From Streptomyces sp. NBC_01288 (GTDB lineage Bacteria; Actinomycetota; Actinomycetes; Streptomycetales; Streptomycetaceae): 64,000 nucleotides of DNA. Of this stretch, positions 51,118-58,617 are shown piece after piece. The position numbers and the translations under genes were made by a program. The stretch spans positions 6,633,001 to 6,697,000 of the forward strand of contig NZ_CP108427.1 in NCBI RefSeq assembly GCF_035982055.1, written 5' to 3'. Under the pieces are notes generated by a model. That model did not search any database and had not been told where the DNA came from. It saw only the letters and a program-made list of their open reading frames with translations. The stretch's first letter is position 1. Each line of letters opens with the position of its first letter.

Positions 51118-53382
51118 ATGACCGAAGTCAACAGCCCACCGCGGCTCGGGGGATGGACGCGTTTCGTGACCGCCCGCCCCCGGTTGTCGCTGCTCGTCGC
51201 CCTGGTGCTCACCGCGCTCGCCGTGGTCGCCGGCAGCGGAGTCGCCGACCGGCTGGGCAGCGGCGGCTGGGAGGACCCGAACGCCCGGTCGACGTACGCG
51301 ACCAAGGCGCTGGAGCGCGAGTTCCCGGCCTCGCAGCCCAACCTCCTGCTCCTCGTCGACTCCGGCAGCGCCTCGGTGGACGACCCGGCGGTCGCCGCAG
51401 AGGCCGACCGCCTCACGGCCCGCCTGGCGAGCGAGCGAGGCATCACCGGTGTCGGCTCCTACTGGCAGACCAAATCCCCGTCCCTGCGCGCGAAGGACGG
51501 TCACGAGGCGCTGATCGCCGCCCACCTCACGGGCGACGAGAAGGCGACGAACGACACCCTGGACCGCATCGCACCCACCCTCCGGGGCACGCACGGCCCG
51601 GTGCACGTCAAGGTCGGCGGCATCGTCGCCGTCCGCCACGAGATGCAGACGATCATCAAGGAAGACCTGGCACGCGCCGAGATGATCGCCCTGCCGGTGA
51701 CCCTGCTCCTGCTGGTGATGGTCTTCGGCTCCGCGATCGCGGCCCTGCTGCCCCTGGGCATCGGCATCGTCGCGATCCTCGGGACCAACGCGGTGCTGCG
51801 CGGTCTCACGGAGTTCACCGACGTCTCGGTCTTCGCGATGAATCTCACCACGGCCCTGGGCCTCGGACTGGCCATCGACTATGCCCTGTTCATCGTCCGC
51901 CGCTTCCGCGAGGAACTGGCCACCGGCGCCGACCCGCTGCCGGCCATCGCCACCACCCTGCGCACGGCCGGCCGCACGGTGCTCTTCTCCGCCCTCACGG
52001 TCGCGGTCTCCCTGGCCGCGATGCTCGTCTTCCCGATGTACTTCCTGCGCTCCTTCGCCTACGCGGGCATCGCCGTGGTCCTCCTGGCAGCGGCAGCCGC
52101 CCTGATCCTCCTCCCGGCGGCCCTGCTGCTGCTCGGCCACCGGGTCAACTCCCTCGATCTACGGCGCCTGTTCCGGCGAGGCCGCCCGGCGAAGGTCTCC
52201 GGCGAGGAGGGCACAGGCTGGGCGCGCACAGCGAGCCTGGTGATGCGCAGGGCCCCCTTCTTCGCCCTCGCCACCACAGCCGTCCTGGTCCTCCTCGGAC
52301 TGCCCTTCCTGGGGGTCAAGTTCGGCACGGCGGACGACCGCCAACTGCCCTCGGGCGCCGAGTCGCACGTCGTGCAGCAGCACATCCGCGACGGCTTCCC
52401 GGGCAACCCCGGCGGCGGCCTCGAAGTGCTCGCCGAGGGCCGGGCGACACCGGCGCAGTACAGCGCGTACAAGTCCCGGATCGCCCAACTCCCCGAGGTG
52501 GCACGGGTGGACGGCCCCCTGGTGAAGGGCGACTCGGCGTACTTCACGGTGCTGCCCAAGGGCGAGGCCGTCGACGACCCGGCCCAACGCCTGGTCGGCG
52601 ACCTGCGCGCCACGGACGCCCCCTTCACCACCGAGGTGACCGGCACGGCGGCCGTCCTGGTCGACTCCAAGCACGCGATAGCCACCCGCCTGCCCTGGGC
52701 CGCCGCCCTCATCACCGTCGTCACCCTGCTCCTGGTCTTCCTCCTGACCGGCAGCGTCCTGATCCCGATCCAGGCGGTCCTGCTCAACGCGCTCAGCCTC
52801 ACGGCGATGTTCGGTGCAGTGGTCTGGGTCTTCCAGGACGGCCACCTCTCCGGCCTCCTCGGCTTCACCAGCACCGGCTCCATAGAGACCACCCTCCCGG
52901 TCCTGATGTTCTGCGTGGCCTTCGGACTCTCCATGGACTACGGCGTGTTCCTGCTCTCCCGCATCAAGGAGGAGTACGACCGCACGGGCGACCACAACGA
53001 GGCGGTCCGCCACGGCCTCCAGCGCACAGGCGGCCTGATAACCGCCGCCGCCGTCATCCTCGCGGTGGTGATGATCGCGATCGGCACCTCCCGGGTCACC
53101 AACACCAAGATGCTGGGCCTGGGCATCGCGCTCGCGGTACTGATGGACGCGATGATCGTCCGAAGCCTCCTGGTCCCGGCGGTGATGAAGCTGACGGGAC
53201 GGGCGACTTGGTGGGCGCCGGGTCCGTTGCGACGCTTTCACGACCGGTTCGGTCTAAGAGAGGCTGAGGATGAGCGCCCCGAAAGGGGCGCGGGGAACTG
53301 CGCGACCAGCCACGACGATCCCGCAGACAAAAACGGCGATGGGAGCCCAAGTGAAAGCGGTGGTGTTCGAGCAATACGGTGA
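51118..53382 (+). CDS. MMPL/RND-type membrane exporter
   Basis: 754 residues with two repeats of one TM plus a large outer domain plus five TMs. LGLGLAIDYALFIVRRFREEL and FGLSMDYGVFLLSRIKEEYD are the paired Asp-Tyr motifs of MMPL proteins that carry protons, and LFSALTVAVSLAAMLVFP flanks the first. The family exports lipids or drugs. It is divergent from a TetR gene. The last about 35 codons run through a copy of the dispersed repeat (ERGAGNCATSHDD is its translation) and the stop lies 32 bp inside the next gene, so the native end may have been lost. Confidence 0.85.
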   Translation: MTEVNSPPRLGGWTRFVTARPRLSLLVALVLTALAVVAGSGVADRLGSGGWEDPNARSTYATKALEREFPASQPNLLLLVDSGSASVDDPAVAAEADRLTARLASERGITGVGSYWQTKSPSLRAKDGHEALIAAHLTGDEKATNDTLDRIAPTLRGTHGPVHVKVGGIVAVRHEMQTIIKEDLARAEMIALPVTLLLLVMVFGSAIAALLPLGIGIVAILGTNAVLRGLTEFTDVSVFAMNLTTALGLGLAIDYALFIVRRFREELATGADPLPAIATTLRTAGRTVLFSALTVAVSLAAMLVFPMYFLRSFAYAGIAVVLLAAAAALILLPAALLLLGHRVNSLDLRRLFRRGRPAKVSGEEGTGWARTASLVMRRAPFFALATTAVLVLLGLPFLGVKFGTADDRQLPSGAESHVVQQHIRDGFPGNPGGGLEVLAEGRATPAQYSAYKSRIAQLPEVARVDGPLVKGDSAYFTVLPKGEAVDDPAQRLVGDLRATDAPFTTEVTGTAAVLVDSKHAIATRLPWAAALITVVTLLLVFLLTGSVLIPIQAVLLNALSLTAMFGAVVWVFQDGHLSGLLGFTSTGSIETTLPVLMFCVAFGLSMDYGVFLLSRIKEEYDRTGDHNEAVRHGLQRTGGLITAAAVILAVVMIAIGTSRVTNTKMLGLGIALAVLMDAMIVRSLLVPAVMKLTGRATWWAPGPLRRFHDRFGLREAEDERPERGAGNCATSHDDPADKNGDGSPSESGGVRAIR
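53275..53327 (+). repeat. Dispersed intergenic repeat, short variant (copy D), inside the MMPL frame
   Basis: CGCCCCGAAAGGGGCGCGGGG then AACTGCGCGACCAGCCACGA. CGCCCC/GGGGCG forms a 4-base-loop hairpin. This copy is translated as the C-terminus of the MMPL protein and lies just upstream of the alcohol dehydrogenase start. Confidence 0.85.
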
Positions 53383-54394
53383 CCCCGCCGAGGTACGAGA
53401 CGTACCAGACCCTCACCCCTCCGACCACGGAGTAATCGTCCGGGTCGAAGCCACCGGCCTCTGCCGAAGCGACTGGCACGGCTGGCAGGGCCACGACCCC
53501 GACATCACATTGCCCCACGTACCGGGCCACGAACTCGCCGGTGTCGTAGAGGTGTTGGGCCCCCGGGTAACGGGCTGGCACCCCGGCGACCGAGTCACCG
53601 TCCCGTTCGTGTGCGCCTGCGGAACCTGCCCCGCCTGCGCCGCAGGCGACCAACAGGTGTGCGAGCGCCAGACCCAGCCCGGCTTCACCCACTGGGGCTC
53701 CTTCGCCCAGTACGTCGCCCTGGACCACGCCGACGTGAACCTGGTCGCGATGCCGGACGAGATGACCTTCGCGACGGCGGCCTCCCTGGGCTGCCGGTTC
53801 GCGACGGCGTTCCGCGCGGTGGTGCAGCGGGGCCGGGTCGCGCCGGGGGAGTGGGTCGCGGTGCACGGCTGCGGGGGAGTCGGCCTGTCGGCGGTGATGA
53901 TCGCGGCGGCCGCGGGCGCCAGGGTCATCGCGGTCGACATCTCACCCCAAGCACTCGCGCTGGCAAGGAAGTTCGGGGCGACGGAGTGCGTGGACGGCAC
54001 GAGCACCCCGGACACGGCACAGGCGGTACGCGAACTGACAGGCGGCGGCGCCCACTTGTCCCTGGACGCTCTGGGCTCCCCGGCGACCTGCGCCGCCTCG
54101 GTGAACGGCCTGCGCCGACGGGGCCGCCACATCCAGGTCGGCCTCCTCCCCTCCCCGTCCGGCACGACCCCGGTTCCCATGGCCCGCGCCATCGCCCTGG
54201 AACTCGAACTCCTCGGCAGCCACGGCATGGCGGCCCACACCTACCCGCCCATGCTGGAACTGGTCCGCGCGGGAGCACTCCGCCCCGACCTCCTGGCCAC
54301 CGCCACGATCACCCTGGACGAGACCCCGGCGGCGCTCGCCGCGATGGGTACGGCACCGGGAGCGGGGGTGACGATCATCGAGCCGTGGAGTTGA
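53351..54394 (+). CDS. Zinc-dependent alcohol dehydrogenase
   Basis: 347 residues of the medium-chain family. The catalytic zinc ligands Cys in TGLCRSDWHGW and His-Glu in VPGHELAG, and the four structural zinc cysteines in CACGTCPACAAGDQQVC are all present. VHGCGGVGLSAVM is the NAD(P) loop. The substrate alcohol is unknown. GTG 53351 (VKAVVFEQYG) follows GGGAG; an upstream in-frame extension is only a translation of the repeat. It overlaps the MMPL end by 32 bp and the convergent GNAT gene by 20 bp. Confidence 0.9.
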   Translation: MKAVVFEQYGDPAEVRDVPDPHPSDHGVIVRVEATGLCRSDWHGWQGHDPDITLPHVPGHELAGVVEVLGPRVTGWHPGDRVTVPFVCACGTCPACAAGDQQVCERQTQPGFTHWGSFAQYVALDHADVNLVAMPDEMTFATAASLGCRFATAFRAVVQRGRVAPGEWVAVHGCGGVGLSAVMIAAAAGARVIAVDISPQALALARKFGATECVDGTSTPDTAQAVRELTGGGAHLSLDALGSPATCAASVNGLRRRGRHIQVGLLPSPSGTTPVPMARAIALELELLGSHGMAAHTYPPMLELVRAGALRPDLLATATITLDETPAALAAMGTAPGAGVTIIEPWS

Positions 54395-54962
54395 ACGCGG
54401 CCTCGGGGTACCCGCGATGCACGCTCCACTCGCGATCCAGCACGCCCATGAGCACCTCGTCGACCCACTCCCCGTCCCGCGACTGGGCCTCGCGTCGCAC
54501 GCCTTCGACCACGAACCCGACCTTCTCGTACACCCGCCGGGCCCGGTGATTGTTGCCGTAGACCTCCAACTGGACTCGATGCAGGCCCAGTTGCTCGAAT
54601 CCGTACCCGAGGATCAGGCGGATCGCCTCCGTGCCGATGCCCCGGCCGCGGCCACGGGGGCCGATGAGGGTGCGGAAGGCGCAGCTGCGGGCGGCGGGAT
54701 CCCACTCGAACAGGACGACCTCGCCGAGGAGTTCGCCGGTGGCGGGGTCGGTGACGGCGAGGTCGAGGCGGTCGGACTGGGTGGCCCGGGCGCCGTAGAC
54801 GGAACGCAGTCGCTCCAAGGTGAGTTCGGTCGACGGCTCGAAGGTGAAGCGGACGACCTCCGGGTCCTGGATCAACTGCCACATCGGATCGGCGTCCGAC
54901 GCGGTGAAGGGGCGGAGGACGGTCTTCTGGCCGGTGAGGACGGGTTTGGCGGAGAGGTTCAT
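54375..54962 (-). CDS. GNAT family N-acetyltransferase
   Basis: 195 residues, RimJ/RimL type: TVLRPFTASDADPMW, LIGPRGRGRGIGTEAIRLILGYGFEQLGLHRVQLEVYGNNHRARRVYEKVGF covers the acetyl-CoA loop and the C-terminal motif. The substrate is unknown. ATG 54962 is chosen over a longer open frame. It lies downstream of the small HTH gene on the same strand, separated by a 38-bp palindrome. Confidence 0.85.
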   Translation of the reverse strand: MNLSAKPVLTGQKTVLRPFTASDADPMWQLIQDPEVVRFTFEPSTELTLERLRSVYGARATQSDRLDLAVTDPATGELLGEVVLFEWDPAARSCAFRTLIGPRGRGRGIGTEAIRLILGYGFEQLGLHRVQLEVYGNNHRARRVYEKVGFVVEGVRREAQSRDGEWVDEVLMGVLDREWSVHRGYPEAAFNSTAR

Positions 54963-55012
54963 CCGGGGATCCTCGGCCGCGGCCGGTCGTGCCGGCAACC
55001 GGATTGCCCGCC

Positions 55013-55050
55013 CGCGGACGCGGTACCGGGCGCCCGGTACCGCGTCCGCG
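55013..55050. terminator. 38-bp perfect palindrome without loop
   Basis: The left half CGCGGACGCGGTACCGGGC (55013-55031) is followed directly by its exact complement (55032-55050). It lies 13 bp behind the stop of the small HTH gene and 50 bp upstream of the GNAT start. As RNA it would fold to a hairpin of up to 17 pairs, a probable terminator; as DNA it could form a cruciform or bind a dimeric protein. Confidence 0.65.
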
Positions 55051-55062
55051 CACCCGCTCGAC

Positions 55063-55263
55063 TCAGTCGTCTCTGCGACCCCGGTTGCCCGGCCGGGAGG
55101 CGACCCAGGCGCGGACCGTGTCGGCGTACCAGTAGGGCTTGCCGCTCTCCACGTGGTCGGGCGGGGGCAGCAGGCCGTGCTTGCGGTAGGAGCGGACGGT
55201 GTCGGGCTGGACGCGGATGTGGGCCGCGATTTCCTTGTACGACCAGAGCCGTCGGTCGGTCAT
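55063..55263 (-). CDS. Small MerR/excisionase-type helix-turn-helix protein
   Basis: 66 residues. WSYKEIAAHIRVQPDTVRSYRKHGLLPPPDHVESGKPYWYADTVRAWVASRPG is one winged helix-turn-helix of the BldC/excisionase-like group, with nothing else attached. Such proteins are DNA-binding regulators or phage/plasmid directionality factors; no integrase or att site is visible here, so regulation is more likely. ATG 55263 follows AGGGAGGTG. Confidence 0.75.
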   Translation of the reverse strand: MTDRRLWSYKEIAAHIRVQPDTVRSYRKHGLLPPPDHVESGKPYWYADTVRAWVASRPGNRGRRDD

Positions 55264-55650
55264 GAGTGCACCTCCCTGCGCGCGCCGCGGCGGCGGCCGG
55301 GGGCGGCCGTCGGGGGAGCCGTGCGCTGCGCTGGCGATCACAAGCCTGTGCCGGGTGAACGACGCAGAGTGAGGGACGGGAAGCGCCTGTCGACCGGGTG
55401 TGACGCAAAACCCGCGTACACGCGATATGTGTGACACGAGGGGGGCTTTTGTGACACAGGTGAAGCAAAGGCGCACGCGGGCGCAAGGGCGCGGCGCGTT
55501 GACTGGAGCGCCCCGATAGGGGCGCGGGGCTGTATCGATGTGCGGCTCCGCCGCGTGGGCGCGCTCAGCCACAACGCACCCGCACCCGACGAACAACCTG
55601 TCCCGGCCCTCACAGTGCAAGCCCTTACCCCCAACCCGCCCCCATCTCGT
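55264..55650. other. Intergenic region upstream of the inositol operon
   Basis: No gene seen. It holds the promoter of the small HTH gene (minus strand), repeat copy E (55507-55590) and unassigned sequence. The iol promoter lies at its right end. Confidence 0.6.
55507..55590 (+). repeat. Dispersed intergenic repeat, long variant (copy E)
   Basis: GAGCGCCCCGATAGGGGCGC, then GGGGCTGTATCGATGTGCGG, CTCCGCCGCGTGGGCGCGCT and CAGCCACAACGCACCCGCAC. Nearly the same as copy A over 60 bases. Confidence 0.85.
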
Positions 55651-55655
55651 CCGAA

Positions 55656-55700
55656 TGTCTGGACAAAACATTGACAGGGCTCGGGGCGCGGGACTACAAA
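55656..55700 (+). promoter_or_regulatory. iol operon promoter and operator
   Basis: TTGACA (55671-55676) and TACAAA (55695-55700) with an 18-bp spacer form a housekeeping-type promoter 77 bp before iolC. The palindrome TGTCTGGACA (55656-55665) overlaps its upstream edge, a good position for an inositol-responsive repressor. Confidence 0.6.
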
Positions 55701-55776
55701 CCGTGGAGAGCCGAAACGAAGCCGCTCCGCATTTGGTCCTCAGGGGGTCCGGACGCGCGGGCGCGAAGGGAAGTCG

Positions 55777-56727
55777 ATGGCGTACGACCTGATCACCATG
55801 GGGCGGCTAGGGGTGGACCTCTATCCGTTGCAGACGGGCGTGCCGCTGCCCCAGGTGACGACCTTCGGGAAGTTCCTCGGCGGCTCGGCGGCGAACGTCG
55901 CGGTCGCCGCCGCCCGGCTGGGCCGCGAGGTCGCCCTGGTCTCGCGCACCGGCGACGACCCCTTCGGCACCTACCTGCACGAGGCGCTGCGCGACTTCGG
56001 CGTCGACGACCGCTGGGTCACGCCCGTCGCGGAGTACCCGACCCCGGTCACCTTCTGCGAGATCTTCCCGCCGGACGACTTCCCGCTGTACTTCTACCGG
56101 CAGCCCAAGGCCCCGGACCTGGAGATCGACGCCCACGGCCTCGACCTGGACGCGATCCACGAGGCCCGCATCTTCTGGATCACCGGCACCGGCCTGAGCG
56201 AGGAGCCCAGCCGTACGGCCACGCTCGCGGCCCTCGCGCATCGCGCCAAGTCCGGTACGACGGTCTTCGACCTCGACTGGCGCCCGATGTTCTGGAAGGA
56301 CCCGAGCGCGGCCCGCCCCTTCTACGAAGAGGCCCTCCGCCACACCACCGTCGCCGTCGGCAACCTCGACGAGGTGGAGGTCGCCACCGGCGTACGCGAA
56401 CCGCACGCCGCAGCCCGCGCGCTCCTGGACGCCGGTGTCGAACTCGCCGTGGTCAAGCAGGGCCCCAAGGGCGTCCTGGCCGTGCACCGCGACGGTACGA
56501 CCGCCGAGGTGCCCCCGCTGCCCGTGACCGTCCTCAACGGACTCGGCGCCGGTGACGCCTTCGGCGGCTCCCTGTGCCACGGCCTGCTGTCCGGCTGGGA
56601 CCTGGAGAAGATCATGCGGCACGCCAACGCGGCCGGCGCGATCGTCGCCTCCCGCCTGGAGTGCTCCTCCGCGATGCCCACCGTCGCCGAGGTCGAGGGC
56701 GCGATCGCCGCCGGAGCGGTCCTGTGA
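55777..56727 (+). CDS. iolC: 5-dehydro-2-deoxygluconokinase
   Basis: 316 residues of the PfkB family. It phosphorylates 5-dehydro-2-deoxygluconate in inositol degradation. GKFLGGSAANVAVAAARLGREVALVSRTGDDPFG and LPVTVLNGLGAGDAFGGSLCHGLL hold the substrate and ATP motifs; the Asp of GAGD is the base. ATG 55777 sits behind GAAGGGAAG. It heads a five-gene operon, the next gene starting in its stop codon. Confidence 0.9.
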   Translation: MAYDLITMGRLGVDLYPLQTGVPLPQVTTFGKFLGGSAANVAVAAARLGREVALVSRTGDDPFGTYLHEALRDFGVDDRWVTPVAEYPTPVTFCEIFPPDDFPLYFYRQPKAPDLEIDAHGLDLDAIHEARIFWITGTGLSEEPSRTATLAALAHRAKSGTTVFDLDWRPMFWKDPSAARPFYEEALRHTTVAVGNLDEVEVATGVREPHAAARALLDAGVELAVVKQGPKGVLAVHRDGTTAEVPPLPVTVLNGLGAGDAFGGSLCHGLLSGWDLEKIMRHANAAGAIVASRLECSSAMPTVAEVEGAIAAGAVL

Positions 56728-57767
56728 GGGCCGGCCGCGTGGCGGGCGCCGAGCACGGGGGCGAGTACGAGGGCCAGTACGAGGGCGGGGACGGCGTGGC
56801 GCACGCGCACGGTGACCAGGACGCCGGGGACGACGTCTCCGGCCACGAAGTCACTAACGGCACGGGTACCGGCATCCGCACCGGCCCCCGCGTCGACATC
56901 TCCGAGCTCGTCCGCGTCCGCTCCCGCCACCCCGAGGCGATCGCCGAGGCCGCCGCCCGGCGCGTCCGGCGCCCCCTCCTCAACGACGCCGGCCGGCTGA
57001 TGATCGTCGCCGCCGACCACCCGGCCCGCGGCGCGCTCGGCGTCGGCGAGCACAAGTTCGCCATGGCCAACCGCGCCGAACTCCTCGAACGCCTCTGCCT
57101 GGCGCTCTCCCGCCCCGGCGTCGACGGCGTCCTCGCGACCGCCGACATCCTGGACGACCTGCTTCTCCTCGGCGCCCTCGACGGCAAGGTCGTCATGGGC
57201 TCGATGAACCGCGGCGGCCTCCAGGGCGCCAGCTTCGAACTCGACGACCGCTTCACCGGCCACCGCGCCCAGGACATCGAGCGCCTCAACTTCGACGCGG
57301 GCAAACTGCTCCTGCGCATCGACTACGACGACCCGGGCTCCCTCACCACCCTGGAGTCCACCGCCCGCGCCATCGACGACATGGCCGCGCGCCAACTCCC
57401 GCTGTTCGTCGAGCCGTTCATCAGCCGCCGCACCGACGAGGGCAAGCTGAAGAACGACCTCTCCGCCGATGCCGTCATCAAGTCCATCGCCATCTCCTCG
57501 GGCCTGGGCGGCACTTCGGCCTACACCTGGCTCAAGCTCCCCGTCACCGAGAACCCGGACGACATGGCCCGGGTCATGGAGACCTCCACCCTCCCCGCCG
57601 TGCTGCTGGGCGGCGAGGTCGGCGACGACCAGGACGGCGCCTACGAGAAGTGGCGCGGCGCCCTCCAACTCCCCACCGTGCGCGGCCTCGTGGTCGGCCG
57701 CTCGCTGCTCTACCCGCCGGACGGAGACGTCTCCGCCGCCGTGGACACCGCCGTAGGACTGCTGTGA
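56724..57767 (+). CDS. Class I aldolase-like barrel protein of the inositol operon (Cgl0159 type)
   Basis: 347 residues. GTG 56724 overlaps the iolC stop. After an acidic, Gly/His-rich N-terminal extension of about 50 residues, the barrel reads RRPLLNDAGRLMIVAADHPARGALGVG, ATADILDDLLLLGALDGKVVMGSMNRGGL, GKLLLRIDYDDPGSL, KSIAISSGLGGTSAYTWLKLPV and PAVLLGGEVGD. Homologues (Cgl0159 in Corynebacterium) accompany iol genes and are often annotated as deoxyribose-phosphate-like aldolases; it may replace IolJ in cleaving the phosphorylated intermediate. The assignment comes from position and family resemblance. Lys in WLKLPV is the Schiff-base candidate. Confidence 0.75.
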   Translation: MRAGRVAGAEHGGEYEGQYEGGDGVAHAHGDQDAGDDVSGHEVTNGTGTGIRTGPRVDISELVRVRSRHPEAIAEAAARRVRRPLLNDAGRLMIVAADHPARGALGVGEHKFAMANRAELLERLCLALSRPGVDGVLATADILDDLLLLGALDGKVVMGSMNRGGLQGASFELDDRFTGHRAQDIERLNFDAGKLLLRIDYDDPGSLTTLESTARAIDDMAARQLPLFVEPFISRRTDEGKLKNDLSADAVIKSIAISSGLGGTSAYTWLKLPVTENPDDMARVMETSTLPAVLLGGEVGDDQDGAYEKWRGALQLPTVRGLVVGRSLLYPPDGDVSAAVDTAVGLL

Positions 57768-57777
57768 GGGCCGCCTT

Positions 57778-58617
57778 ATGACGACCGCCGAGCCGTACGT
57801 TCCCGAGCTGTACGTCCCCAAGGGCTCCGCCGGCAACGCGCAGTACGCCGTGGACATCGACCCGAAGCGGGCCGGCTGGACCCACAGCAGTCTGCGGGTC
57901 GTCGAGCTGGAGCCGGGCGGGACACACCACTTCACCACCGGGGACAGCGAGTGGATCGTGCTTCCGCTCAGCGGTGGATGTACCGTGCGAATTGCGGACG
58001 AAGAGTTCCAACTCCTGGGCAGGGAAAGCGTGTTCGCCGGAGTCACCGACTTCGCGTACGTGCCCCGTGACGCCCAGGCCAAGATCGCCTCCGGCGCGGG
58101 AGGCCGCTTCGCCCTGGCAGGAGCGAAGTGCGAGCGACGACTCCCCGCTCGCTACGGCCCCGCGCCGGAGGTTCCGGTGGAACGACGCGGCGACGGCACC
58201 TGCCTTCGCCGCGTCCGCAACTTCGCCTCGGCCGACGCCTTCGCCTGCGACAAGTTGATCGCCGTCGAGGTCATCACCCCCGGTGGCAACTGGTCCTCGT
58301 ACCCGCCCCACAAGCACGACGAACAACGGCCGGGCGAGGAAGCCGAGTTGGAGGAGATCTACTACTTCGAGATCGACGGCCCGAACGGTTTCGGCTATCA
58401 GCGCGTATTCCCCTCCCGTGAGGGCGGATCCGACGTCCTCGCGGAGGTCCGCTCCGGCGACGCCGTGCTCGTGCCCGATGGCTGGCACGGTCCGTCGATC
58501 GCCCAGCCGGGTCACGACATGTACTACCTGAACGTCATGGCGGGGCCGGGTGGAACGAGGGAGTGGCGGATCTGCTTCCACCCGGACCACGTTGAAAGCA
58601 CAGGTGGTTACCGATGA
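57778..58617 (+). CDS. iolB: 5-deoxy-glucuronate isomerase
   Basis: 279 residues, a double cupin. GGTHHFTTGDSEWIVLPLSG in the first half and SSYPPHKHDEQRPGEEAELEEIYYFEI in the second carry the metal ligands. It isomerises 5-deoxy-glucuronate to 5-dehydro-2-deoxygluconate, the substrate of IolC. The TGA overlaps the ATG of iolD. Confidence 0.95.
   Translation: MTTAEPYVPELYVPKGSAGNAQYAVDIDPKRAGWTHSSLRVVELEPGGTHHFTTGDSEWIVLPLSGGCTVRIADEEFQLLGRESVFAGVTDFAYVPRDAQAKIASGAGGRFALAGAKCERRLPARYGPAPEVPVERRGDGTCLRRVRNFASADAFACDKLIAVEVITPGGNWSSYPPHKHDEQRPGEEAELEEIYYFEIDGPNGFGYQRVFPSREGGSDVLAEVRSGDAVLVPDGWHGPSIAQPGHDMYYLNVMAGPGGTREWRICFHPDHVESTGGYR

Noticed and set aside
47995..52140. Long frames across 48-52 kb on both strands that cross several genes
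   Set aside because: They run through the PrsW, antiporter and TetR genes in the wrong frame and show no conserved motif.
55063..55263. Excisionase of an integrated element
   Set aside because: No integrase, tRNA att site or element-like genes lie nearby; a stand-alone regulator is the simpler reading.
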